DNA of 64,000 nt from Chitinophaga jiangningensis (GTDB lineage Bacteria; Bacteroidota; Bacteroidia; Chitinophagales; Chitinophagaceae). The notes beneath the pieces are model-generated. The model made no database searches, was not told where the DNA came from, and was given only the letters and a program-made list of their open reading frames with translations. A program made the position numbers and the translations under genes. Shown here in pieces: positions 8,987 through 16,820 of the stretch (its first letter is position 1; the number at the start of each line of letters is the position of its first letter). The stretch lies in the NCBI RefSeq assembly GCF_900142605.1, contig NZ_FRBL01000006.1, forward strand, positions 434,001-498,000, in the 5' to 3' direction.

Positions 8987-9696
8987 TCAAATGTATCGCT
9001 GTTGATGATGAGCCACTGGCACTGGAAATTATAGAAGATTACATCCGCAAGGTGCCGTTTTTATCGCTGGAAGGTAAATTTGAAAATGCAGCAACTGCTT
9101 TGCACTACCTGCAGGACGAGCCGGTGGACCTGGTTTTCCTGGATATCAAAATGCCTGATATCACGGGAATCCAGTTTCTGAAATCGCTCAAACACCCGCC
9201 AATGGTAGTGTTTACCACCGCTTACGGGGAATATGCCCTTGATGGGTTTGATCTTGATGTGGTGGACTATCTCCTGAAACCTGTGCCCTTCGAACGTTTC
9301 CTGAAAGCTGCCACTAAAGCGCGGGAGCTGATGGCTGCCAACCAGAATAAGGTAAACCCCGTGGCAGAAGCCGCATGGTTAAATGATTATATATTTATAA
9401 AAACAGAATATAAAATAATAAAAATCAATCTGGAAGATATCCTCTTTATAGAGGCGTTGAAGGATTATACCAAAATATACACGCAGGTACAGCCGGTGCT
9501 TACCCTGCGCAGCCTGAAGTCTTTCGAAACGAGATTGCCGGCAGATAAATTCATCCGCGTTCACCGTTCATACCTGGTTTCGCTCAATAAAATAAATTCT
9601 GTAGAGAAAAATACGGTCATGATCGCCAATCAGTCAATACCAATCAGCGATGGCTACCGCGACCGCTTTTACGACGTCATCAACAAAAATTCGTAA
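8983..9696 (+). CDS. LytTR-family response regulator
   Basis: The protein has 237 residues. The receiver domain (1-120) carries the acidic pair D8/D9, the phospho-acceptor D54 in LVFLDIKMPDITG, T79 and a conserved KP (LLKPVPF). A LytTR DNA-binding domain (about 135-237) shows DYIFIKTEYKIIKINLEDI, FIEALKDYTKI and the diagnostic FIRVHRSYLVSLNKI. It is coupled to the preceding sensor kinase by a 4-base overlap. LytTR regulators bind direct-repeat operators; no obvious autoregulatory site was found upstream of the kinase. Confidence 0.94.
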   Translation: MIKCIAVDDEPLALEIIEDYIRKVPFLSLEGKFENAATALHYLQDEPVDLVFLDIKMPDITGIQFLKSLKHPPMVVFTTAYGEYALDGFDLDVVDYLLKPVPFERFLKAATKARELMAANQNKVNPVAEAAWLNDYIFIKTEYKIIKINLEDILFIEALKDYTKIYTQVQPVLTLRSLKSFETRLPADKFIRVHRSYLVSLNKINSVEKNTVMIANQSIPISDGYRDRFYDVINKNS

Positions 9697-9769
9697 TTCG
9701 TATTTTTTTCGGACCTTTGCTACGTTTTTTTGACAACCATTATTATTCTTTTTTTCAAAAACCAACGCA

Positions 9770-10894
9770 TTGGAAAGAATATATTTTGACAACGCAGCCA
9801 CCACGTCGCTGGACCCGGTAGTATTGGAGGCAATGCTGCCATACATGACCGAAAAATTCGGAAACCCGTCATCTATCTATTCCTACGGAAGAGAATCCCG
9901 TTTAGGAATTGAAAACGCACGTAAGTCAGTAGCAAAAATTCTGAACGCTCACCCGGGAGAAATTTTCTTTACCTCCGGCGGTACAGAGGCTAGTAACACC
10001 GCCATCAACGCGGCTATCAGAGATCTGGGATGTAAGCACATCATCTCTTCTCCGATCGAACACCATGCTACCCTGCACTCCGTGGAGCACCTGCACCACC
10101 AGGGTGTAACGCTTTCTTTTGTGAAGCTGCTGCCTGATGGCCACGTGGACCTGGAAAACCTGCGCGAACTGCTGGCTGGTTCTAAAGAAAGGAGTCTTGT
10201 AACCCTCATGCACGCCAACAACGAAATCGGCAACCTGCTCGATATCCAGGCGGTTGGCACCCTGTGTAAGGAGTTCGATGCTATTTTCCATTCTGACACC
10301 GTTCAAACGGTAGGGCACTATCCTTTTGACCTGAGAAACACGCCTGTGCACTTCATCACCGGTGCCGGCCACAAGTTCCATGGTCCAAAAGGAGTAGGTA
10401 TTCTCTACATCAACGAAAACGTGAAGATTACGCCGTTCATCCAGGGGGGCAGCCAGGAGCGCAACATGCGCGCCGGTACCGAAAACCTGTACGGCATCAT
10501 CGGTTTTGCAAAAGCCCTCGAGCTGGCCACTGCCCACCACGAGGAGCACAGCAAACATATTAACGACCTGCGTATGTACATGGCAGAGCAGCTGCAACAG
10601 CATATCCCTGGCGTTACCTTCAATGGTGACCTCTACGGCCGCAGCCTGTACACCGTACTCAATGCGTCTTTCCCTAAAACAGAGAAAAGCGAAATGATCC
10701 TGTTTAACCTGGATATCAATGGTATCTGCGCCTCCGGTGGCAGTGCCTGCACATCCGGTGCCAACGCAGGCTCCCACGTAATCCGCGCTATCACCAGCAA
10801 TCCTAACCAGATCGCTGTACGCTTCTCCTTCTCTAAGTATAATACGAAAGCAGAAGTGGATACCGTGATTGCGAAATTGAAAGAACTGATTTAA
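9770..10894 (+). CDS. Cysteine desulfurase (NifS/IscS type)
   Basis: This pyridoxal-phosphate enzyme takes sulfur from cysteine for iron-sulfur clusters or tRNA thiolation. The 374 residues begin IYFDNAATTSLDP, a hallmark of the class V aminotransferase fold. The PLP-binding lysine is about residue 202 (ITGAGHKFHGPKG) and the persulfide cysteine about residue 327 in GGSACTSG. The start is a TTG at 9770; no in-frame ATG lies near upstream and the N-terminal motif begins directly after it, so the TTG is probably genuine. The gene stands alone, without iscU or iscA nearby, so which cysteine desulfurase subtype it is remains open. Confidence 0.93.
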   Translation: MERIYFDNAATTSLDPVVLEAMLPYMTEKFGNPSSIYSYGRESRLGIENARKSVAKILNAHPGEIFFTSGGTEASNTAINAAIRDLGCKHIISSPIEHHATLHSVEHLHHQGVTLSFVKLLPDGHVDLENLRELLAGSKERSLVTLMHANNEIGNLLDIQAVGTLCKEFDAIFHSDTVQTVGHYPFDLRNTPVHFITGAGHKFHGPKGVGILYINENVKITPFIQGGSQERNMRAGTENLYGIIGFAKALELATAHHEEHSKHINDLRMYMAEQLQQHIPGVTFNGDLYGRSLYTVLNASFPKTEKSEMILFNLDINGICASGGSACTSGANAGSHVIRAITSNPNQIAVRFSFSKYNTKAEVDTVIAKLKELI

Positions 10895-10898
10895 CTCT

Positions 10899-10974
10899 TT
10901 CCTCTGGTAAACGGGACCTTCGGTCCCGTTTACCAGAGGAATCATAGTATCGCCTTCGGCGATATTATGATTCC
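10899..10974. repeat. Twin overlapping TTC/GAA-triloop hairpins downstream of the desulfurase
   Basis: The first hairpin is a perfect 20-bp stem (10899-10918 with 10922-10941) around TTC. The second (10938-10954 with 10958-10974) is a 17-bp stem with one G-T pair, also around TTC. The 3' arm of the first and the 5' arm of the second share bases 10938-10941. A-rather than T-rich sequence follows, so they are not standard plus-strand terminators. Confidence 0.9.
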
Positions 10975-11041
10975 AAAAAATACTATGGTTATTCTGTATG
11001 CATTACAGATTACACCTGATAACTTCTTCCTTTGCGTTATT

Positions 11042-11068
11042 AAAGAGCAGCTTCGGCTGCTCTTTTTT
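11042..11068 (+). terminator. Intrinsic terminator with TTCG tetraloop
   Basis: AAAGAGCAGC and GCTGCTCTTT pair around TTCG and are followed by a T-run. This is a textbook Rho-independent terminator on the plus strand, 150 bases past the desulfurase stop and beyond the twin hairpins. Confidence 0.85.
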
Positions 11069-11083
11069 ATACCTTTTATATAG

Positions 11084-11112
11084 AAAAAGCCGTCTCAGCA
11101 CCCTGAGACGGC
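11084..11112 (-). terminator. Intrinsic terminator of glmM
   Basis: A perfect 10-bp stem, GCCGTCTCAG/CTGAGACGGC around CACC (11089-11112), is followed on the minus strand by a T-run (the A-run at 11084-11088). It lies 41 bases past the glmM stop. Confidence 0.88.
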
Positions 11113-11152
11113 CTTTCCAGCTTTGCCGCTTTTGGAAAAATAGCGTATATAA

Positions 11153-12535
11153 TTAGTGCATGAACTCTTTAATGTCCTGCATAATTCTTTTTGCAATATT
11201 GTCGGCAGTCGTTTCATTCTGCGACTCCGCATAAATACGGATAATAGGCTCGGTGTTGGACGTACGCAGATGCACCCAGTCAGTTTCGAACTCTATTTTC
11301 AGTCCATCTTCCGTATTGATAGGCTGGTTTTTGTATTTATTCTTGATCTTTTCGAAGATAGTTTTCACATCTACCCCTTTATCCAGCTCAATTTTATTTT
11401 TAGAGATGAAATAATCAGGATAGCTGTTGCGCAGCGCCTTGATGCCTTTGCCACTGTGCGCCAGATGGCTGAGGAACAGGCCGATGCCAATGAGCGCATC
11501 ACGACCGTAGTGCAGATCCGGAACAATGATACCACCGTTTCCTTCACCGCCAATCACTGCGTTAGTTTCCTTCATTTTCCTTACCACATTTACTTCGCCT
11601 ACGGCAGATGGTGTGTACGTACCGCCATGTTTCAAAGTAACATCTTTCAATGCACGGGTGGAAGAGAGGTTGGAAACAGTGTTGCCTTTCCGTTTGCTGA
11701 GCACGTAGTCAGATACGGCTACGAGTGTATATTCTTCACCAAACATGCTGCCATCTTCACATACGAAGCAGAGGCGGTCTACGTCCGGATCTACTGCGAT
11801 GCCCAGGTCAGCTTTGGATTTATTGACTTCGTTGGAAAGTGCCACCAGGTTTTCTGGCAGGGGCTCCGGATTGTGGCTGAACTTACCGGTAACTTCTCCA
11901 AACAATACCTCTACCTGCTCTACACCCAGCGCTTTGAGGAGGGCAGGAACAAATATGGCACCGGTGGAATTCACCGCATCCACTACCACTTTGAAGTTGC
12001 GCTTTCTGATAGCTTCCACATCTACCAGTGGATAATTTAATATCAGGTCGATGTGCTTTTGCAGATAGGAATCATCCTGTGTATAAGTACCCAGTTTGTT
12101 CACATCTGCGAAGTTGAAGTCTTCGCTGGCAGCGATTTCCAACAGCTGTGCGCCATCTTCGCCGGAAATAAACTCCCCTTCGCTATTCAATAATTTCAGG
12201 GCGTTCCACTCTTTGGGATTGTGGCTGGCAGTGAGAATAATACCACCTGCAGCGTTTTCCATCTTAACGGCTACTTCAACCGTAGGAGTGGTGGATAAAC
12301 CAAGGTCTACCACGTCAATGCCTAAGCCATTGAGCGTAGATACTACCAGGTTTTTCACCATTTCTCCTGAAATTCGGCCGTCACGGCCAATTACTACCTT
12401 ACGATTTTCAGTGTTCCTGCTAAGCCAGGTGCCGTAAGCCGCTGTGAACTTTACTACGTCTAATGGAGAAAGTCCCTCGCCGGGCCTGCCGCCTATGGTT
12501 CCGCGTATGCCGGATATCGATTTGATCAGTGCCAC
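11153..12535 (-). CDS. glmM: Phosphoglucosamine mutase
   Basis: This cytosolic alpha-D-phosphohexomutase of 460 residues converts glucosamine-6-phosphate to glucosamine-1-phosphate for peptidoglycan and LPS precursors. The phosphoserine loop is TASHNPKEWNALKLL, the metal loop DPDVDRLCF, the sugar-binding loop GGEGNGGIIVPDLHYGRDA and the C-terminal phosphate-binding loop RTSNTEPIIRIYAE. The start MALIKSISGIRGTIGG is typical of the family. Assignment to glmM rather than a general phosphomannomutase/phosphoglucomutase rests on the GIRGTIGG start and the length. It is a single gene with its own terminator; a TATATTTG-type box lies upstream on the minus strand (12559-12566). Confidence 0.85.
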   Translation of the reverse strand: MALIKSISGIRGTIGGRPGEGLSPLDVVKFTAAYGTWLSRNTENRKVVIGRDGRISGEMVKNLVVSTLNGLGIDVVDLGLSTTPTVEVAVKMENAAGGIILTASHNPKEWNALKLLNSEGEFISGEDGAQLLEIAASEDFNFADVNKLGTYTQDDSYLQKHIDLILNYPLVDVEAIRKRNFKVVVDAVNSTGAIFVPALLKALGVEQVEVLFGEVTGKFSHNPEPLPENLVALSNEVNKSKADLGIAVDPDVDRLCFVCEDGSMFGEEYTLVAVSDYVLSKRKGNTVSNLSSTRALKDVTLKHGGTYTPSAVGEVNVVRKMKETNAVIGGEGNGGIIVPDLHYGRDALIGIGLFLSHLAHSGKGIKALRNSYPDYFISKNKIELDKGVDVKTIFEKIKNKYKNQPINTEDGLKIEFETDWVHLRTSNTEPIIRIYAESQNETTADNIAKRIMQDIKEFMH

Positions 12536-12558
12536 AAGTTTCGTTTTTTAAAGGAAGG

Positions 12559-12566
12559 CAAATATA
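12559..12566 (-). promoter_or_regulatory. Possible -7 box of the glmM promoter
   Basis: On the minus strand this reads TATATTTG, matching TAnnTTTG, 24 bases before the glmM ATG. I do not see a good TTTG at the -33 distance, so confidence is moderate. Confidence 0.45.
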
Positions 12567-12668
12567 AAAAAATCCGTGCCAGATTTCCTAATTAGTAAAT
12601 TGTGATGAACCGGGGTTCAACAGGGGCATTATAAGCCCTCAAACGCGCCTTATCTAATAACTAATAAC

Positions 12669-12676
12669 TATATTTG
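12669..12676 (+). promoter_or_regulatory. Possible -7 box before the LTA-synthase-like gene
   Basis: TATATTTG matches TAnnTTTG and lies 34 bases before the ATG at 12711. A TTTG at the -33 distance is not evident. Confidence 0.45.
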
Positions 12677-12710
12677 CAGCTACGCTTTTAAAAAAACGGC
12701 TATACGTTAC

Positions 12711-14732
12711 ATGCAAAACTTCTGGAAGAATATACCCCGGTATATTCGATATGTGTTTGTTCAAACGCTTTACCTATTCCTGCTGATGGTCATGTTCAGG
12801 CTGATATTTTACCTGTTCTTCTTCAAGACCACCATCACTGATGCCGCCGTCATCGCTAAAGCATGGTACCTGGGGCTTAAATTTGACATGCGTCTTACAT
12901 TGATCCTCATCGTGCCGTTGTTGATTGTCACATTAATTTTCAGAAACAGCTATTTCACGCGTAAGCCTATACGTAAATTTAACTTTGCTTACCTTTTTAT
13001 ATTATACCTGGGGCTTACCTTATTATATATACTGGACCTCGGGCACTACGATTATCTCGGTATCCGCCTCGATCCATCCGTGCTTCGCTTCCTGGCCAAA
13101 GGCGAACGTGCCGATAACGCCCACATGGTATGGCAGAGCTATCCCGTGGTACGCGGCGTACTGGCTTTAGCGTTATTTATGTTCTTCCTGCTGGTAATTC
13201 AAAAGCGTACCTGGAAGCATTTTGCCGCCCAACCGGAAATATACCTCCGCAAAGGCGTGTTCGTCGGATGGACCAGCGCCCTCATCCTCCTCACCGCCGC
13301 CGGTATCTACGCCAATGTAGCCTATTTCCCGCTGCGCTGGAGCCAGGCCATGTTTACGCGCGATAACGGGGTAACCAGCCTGGGACTCAACCCCATCCTG
13401 TATTTCGTTTCCAACCTGAACGTAAAAGGCGACTCCTTTGACCCGGAACTCACCCGCAAATATTACCTGCCAGCGGCCACCTATCTCCGTGTAGATAAGC
13501 CGGATGCAGCAACGCTGAACTATAAACGTCATTTCCCGGGCGACAGCACCAGGCCCAAATTGAACATCGTGCTGGTGATGCTGGAATCCACCGGTGCAGC
13601 ACCTACCAGCATGTACGGTAACCCCATGCAGCCAACGCCTAACATGCAGCGCCTGGCTAATGAAGGTATCCTGTTCAAAAACTTTTATGTACCTGCCGTA
13701 AGCACCGCCAGAACGGTATTTGCCGTTACCACCGGCCTGCCGGATATCACCCGGGTACGCACCGCCAGCCGCCATCCCCAGATGCTGGACCAGCGGGTAG
13801 TTATGGACCAGTTTACCGGCTACGATAAATACTATATGCTCGGTGGTAATACCAACTGGGCCAATATCCGCGCAGTATTCACCAACAATGTGGAAGGGCT
13901 CAAAATCTTCGAAGAAGGCGACTGGAAATCACCAAAGGCCGACGTATGGGGTGTTTCCGACTTCGACCTCATCACCGAAGCCAGTGCCATCTTCAAGGAA
14001 AACAACGATAAAAAGAAACCTTTTGTCGCCTTCCTGCAGCTGGCCGATAACCACCCGCCTTATACCACCACTAAAGGAAATGGCGATTTTAAAGACCTGA
14101 AGGAAAAAGACCTGAACATGGAGCAATTCAAAAAGTCAGGTTTTGTGAGCATAGATCAGTTTAACGCCCTCCGGTACGAAGACTATAACGTAGGCCACCT
14201 CATTGACCTCGCAGCCAAAGGTGGCTACCTCGATAATACTATCTTCGTTTTCTTTGGCGATCATAACTGTATCCTCAACCCATACAGCTTTATGCCGCTG
14301 CCGGAATATGAAATGGCCACAGGCAGCGTACACGTAACCGCATTCATGTACAGTCCTAAACATATCACCCCTGGCCAGGTGATCACCACGCCGGGTAGCC
14401 TGCTGGATATTTATCCTACCGTGGCAGATATGGTAGGTATGCCGTATAATAACTATACCATGGGCATGAACCTGTTTGACAGTACCCGCGCCAGTGGTAA
14501 ATACGCGTTCATTCAGTACGTTCGTAATCAGGAAGGCTACTACGCTATGATCGGAGATCAATATCTCTATGAAATAAATAGTAAAACCGGTGTGCCGGCA
14601 ATGTATGACCTTCAGGCGGACCCGCAGAAGAATATCATCGCACAGCAGCCGGATACCGCAAAATATCTGGATAATTTAACACGTGGCTATTACGAAAGCA
14701 CACGATATTTACTCTTTAATAATAAAAAATAA
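12711..14732 (+). CDS. LTA-synthase-family membrane sulfatase-fold transferase
   Basis: The protein has 673 residues. About five N-terminal membrane segments (to residue 210) are followed by a periplasmic alkaline-phosphatase/sulfatase domain. Features matching lipoteichoic acid synthases are the metal ligand Glu in LNIVLVMLESTG, the putative nucleophile T335 in VSTARTVFAVTTGLPD and the metal pair in FFGDHN. Gram-negative relatives transfer phosphoglycerol or phosphoethanolamine to glycans or lipids, or act as phosphodiesterases; which applies here is unknown. It heads a run that includes a methyltransferase, a PAP2 phosphatase, a ZIP transporter and a CNNM protein on the same strand. Confidence 0.85.
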   Translation: MQNFWKNIPRYIRYVFVQTLYLFLLMVMFRLIFYLFFFKTTITDAAVIAKAWYLGLKFDMRLTLILIVPLLIVTLIFRNSYFTRKPIRKFNFAYLFILYLGLTLLYILDLGHYDYLGIRLDPSVLRFLAKGERADNAHMVWQSYPVVRGVLALALFMFFLLVIQKRTWKHFAAQPEIYLRKGVFVGWTSALILLTAAGIYANVAYFPLRWSQAMFTRDNGVTSLGLNPILYFVSNLNVKGDSFDPELTRKYYLPAATYLRVDKPDAATLNYKRHFPGDSTRPKLNIVLVMLESTGAAPTSMYGNPMQPTPNMQRLANEGILFKNFYVPAVSTARTVFAVTTGLPDITRVRTASRHPQMLDQRVVMDQFTGYDKYYMLGGNTNWANIRAVFTNNVEGLKIFEEGDWKSPKADVWGVSDFDLITEASAIFKENNDKKKPFVAFLQLADNHPPYTTTKGNGDFKDLKEKDLNMEQFKKSGFVSIDQFNALRYEDYNVGHLIDLAAKGGYLDNTIFVFFGDHNCILNPYSFMPLPEYEMATGSVHVTAFMYSPKHITPGQVITTPGSLLDIYPTVADMVGMPYNNYTMGMNLFDSTRASGKYAFIQYVRNQEGYYAMIGDQYLYEINSKTGVPAMYDLQADPQKNIIAQQPDTAKYLDNLTRGYYESTRYLLFNNKK

Positions 14733-14741
14733 TAATACGCA

Positions 14742-15494
14742 GTGGAAGCAGAAAAATCATGGTTCAAAGATTGGTTCAATTCTCCTTATTATCACCTGTT
14801 ATACAGCAACAGGGATGACAAGGAAGCCGCTGCTTTTATTGACAAACTGCTGGCCTACCTCCGCCCGGCTCCAGACGCCGAAATGCTGGATGTAGCCTGT
14901 GGCAAAGGCCGCCACGCTAAATACCTCGCGGATAAAGGATACTATGTCACCGGCATCGACCTTTCCACCGAAAGCATCAACGTCGCCAAAAAGCTGGAAA
15001 ACGATCACCTGAGCTTTTTTCAGCATGATATGCGTTTACCCTTCCGCGTTAATTACTTCGACGTGGTATTTAACTTCTTCACCAGCTTTGGCTATTTCGA
15101 TACCCAGCGGGACAACGATAATGCCCTGCGTACCCTTACCAACGCCCTCAAACCGGGTGGTAAACTGGTGCTGGACTATCTTAACAGCAACTATGTGGCC
15201 GCACATCTTGTTAAAGCTGAAGTGAAAGAGAAAGACAATGTCGTATTTGATATCCACCGGGAGCTGCAGGACAATAAGTTCTTCAAGGAAATCAGTATAC
15301 TGGATAAGGAGAAAATGAGGAGATTAAAGTATACTGAGAGCGTGAATGCGTTTACGAAAGAGGACTTCGAGGAAATGTTTGCCCGGCAGGGGGTGGAAAT
15401 CACGGAAATATTCGGAGACTATCATTTTAATAACTATGATGCACAGCAGTCGCCCCGACTGATTATCATAGCCACAAAATCAAAGCCATGCTAG
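14742..15494 (+). CDS. Class I SAM-dependent methyltransferase
   Basis: This is a soluble 250-residue Rossmann methyltransferase. Motif I is MLDVACGKGRHAKYLADKG, followed by VTGIDLS, then FFQHDMRLPF and VLDYLNSNYV. It starts with GTG at 14742, 9 bases after the stop of the LTA-synthase-like gene, and its 3' end overlaps the PAP2 gene by 7 bases. The substrate is not recognisable. Its place between two envelope-phosphate enzymes suggests a lipid or envelope substrate, which is inference. Confidence 0.85.
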   Translation: MEAEKSWFKDWFNSPYYHLLYSNRDDKEAAAFIDKLLAYLRPAPDAEMLDVACGKGRHAKYLADKGYYVTGIDLSTESINVAKKLENDHLSFFQHDMRLPFRVNYFDVVFNFFTSFGYFDTQRDNDNALRTLTNALKPGGKLVLDYLNSNYVAAHLVKAEVKEKDNVVFDIHRELQDNKFFKEISILDKEKMRRLKYTESVNAFTKEDFEEMFARQGVEITEIFGDYHFNNYDAQQSPRLIIIATKSKPC

Positions 15495-16066
15495 AAAGTT
15501 TACTTCGTGGCGATCTCAGGTTGTTTTTCCATATCAACGGGCAGTGGCACAACGCACTGCTGGATGTGCTGATGCCGATACTCCGGGAACCTTTTATCTG
15601 GGCCCCGCTGTATCTGTTTCTGGCGTTGTTCGTGACCATTAACTTTGGCTGGAGAGGATTTTTCTGGATCGTTTTTTTCCTGGTAACATTTGGGATCTCG
15701 GATCAGGCCAGCCTTTTTCTGAAGGACTACTTCGGAAGGATCAGGCCCTGCAGGGACCCCATCGTATCACATTATACAAGGGTATTGGTAGTGTATTGCC
15801 CTATGAGCGGCAGCTTTACCTCCAACCACGCAGCCAACCATTTTGCGCTGGCTACATTTTGTTTCTTAACTTTAAAATCATTCTTTGGCCGATTTACCCT
15901 CTTATTTTACCTGTGGGCAGCAGCAATTGCCTACGCGCAGATATACGTGGGTGTACACTATCCGCTGGATGTAACCGGTGGCGCTGTGTTGGGCTCCTTA
16001 ATCGGGTTGCTGAGCGGCAGCTTTTTCAGCCGGCGTTTAAGACTGGAACCTGAATTGAAAACATGA
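15488..16066 (+). CDS. PAP2-family membrane phosphatase
   Basis: This integral-membrane phosphatase has 192 residues and about five hydrophobic segments. The three acid-phosphatase motifs are present in modified form. KDYFGRIRP fits KxxxxxxRP, SGSFTSNHAANH stands in for PSGH, and AQIYVGVHYPLD keeps the His and Asp of SRxxxxxHxxxD but has AQ where SR is usual. Relatives dephosphorylate undecaprenyl pyrophosphate or phosphatidic acid. It overlaps its upstream neighbour by 7 bases and its downstream neighbour by 4 (ATGA), so translation is tightly coupled. Confidence 0.88.
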   Translation: MLESLLRGDLRLFFHINGQWHNALLDVLMPILREPFIWAPLYLFLALFVTINFGWRGFFWIVFFLVTFGISDQASLFLKDYFGRIRPCRDPIVSHYTRVLVVYCPMSGSFTSNHAANHFALATFCFLTLKSFFGRFTLLFYLWAAAIAYAQIYVGVHYPLDVTGGAVLGSLIGLLSGSFFSRRLRLEPELKT

Positions 16067-16797
16067 ACTGGAATTATCTGATACTTGTACTGGTTGCAAC
16101 TATTGCCGGGGGAATCATCCCTATGACGGTAAGGCATATCAGTGCTAACTTCACTATCTACCTGCTGGCATTTACAGGGGCTTTTTTGTTTGGCGTTACT
16201 ATCATGCACCTGCTGCCTGAAGTATACCATGAGCTGGGCCACGCCGCAGGTGCCTATATCGTACTGGGCTTTTTCCTGCAGGTATTCCTGCAGCAGCTGT
16301 CGCATGGCATGGAACATGGCCATTCACACCTGCCAAACGAAAATCATCATCACCATATCGCCGTAACCCCGTTGTTACTGGGCTTGTCTATCCATGCCTT
16401 CATGGAAGGTATTCCTTTAGGTTTTCAGTATGAAGATCAGTCGGCCCTGCCTTCCTTAATGCTGGGTGTGGCGGCGCACAAAATTCCGGAAGCCCTTACG
16501 CTGATCACGGTGATGATCCATGCACATAAGTCTAAACAGCAGCTATGGCAGATTCTGATCATCTTTGCACTGGTTACACCGGTGGCGGCTATACTGGCAG
16601 GATGGCTGGGCAACCGCTTCGAAGTTGTTTCCCACTACCTGGTATACCTGGTAGCTCTTGTAATTGGAGCGTTTCTGCACATTTCTACTACTATTTTCTA
16701 TGAAAGTGGTACCAAACACCATGAATTAAGCCGTAAAAAAGTGATGGCGATCGCACTGGGACTGGTACTGGCATTTATTACACTGATATTTGAATAA
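16063..16797 (+). CDS. ZIP-family metal transporter
   Basis: This 244-residue inner-membrane protein has about seven or eight hydrophobic segments. The metal-binding helices show HAFMEGIPLGF and AAHKIPEALT, the HxxxE patterns typical of ZIP transporters. A histidine-rich cytoplasmic loop (HGMEHGHSHLPNENHHHH) lies at about residues 85-102. Such proteins import zinc, iron or other divalent ions. It overlaps the PAP2 gene by ATGA and is followed after 23 bases by a CNNM/CorC gene, also linked to divalent metals. Confidence 0.9.
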   Translation: MNWNYLILVLVATIAGGIIPMTVRHISANFTIYLLAFTGAFLFGVTIMHLLPEVYHELGHAAGAYIVLGFFLQVFLQQLSHGMEHGHSHLPNENHHHHIAVTPLLLGLSIHAFMEGIPLGFQYEDQSALPSLMLGVAAHKIPEALTLITVMIHAHKSKQQLWQILIIFALVTPVAAILAGWLGNRFEVVSHYLVYLVALVIGAFLHISTTIFYESGTKHHELSRKKVMAIALGLVLAFITLIFE

Positions 16798-16820
16798 TTA
16801 TTATTTTTAGACTTTATATC

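Noticed and set aside
9926..10945. Minus-strand open frame of 339 codons opposite the cysteine desulfurase
   Set aside because: It is an antisense shadow; the plus strand has the full PLP and persulfide motifs and the antisense product has none.
10899..10974. Ordinary Rho-independent terminator for the desulfurase
   Set aside because: No T-run follows on the plus strand and the design is twin overlapping hairpins; a normal terminator lies further down at 11042.
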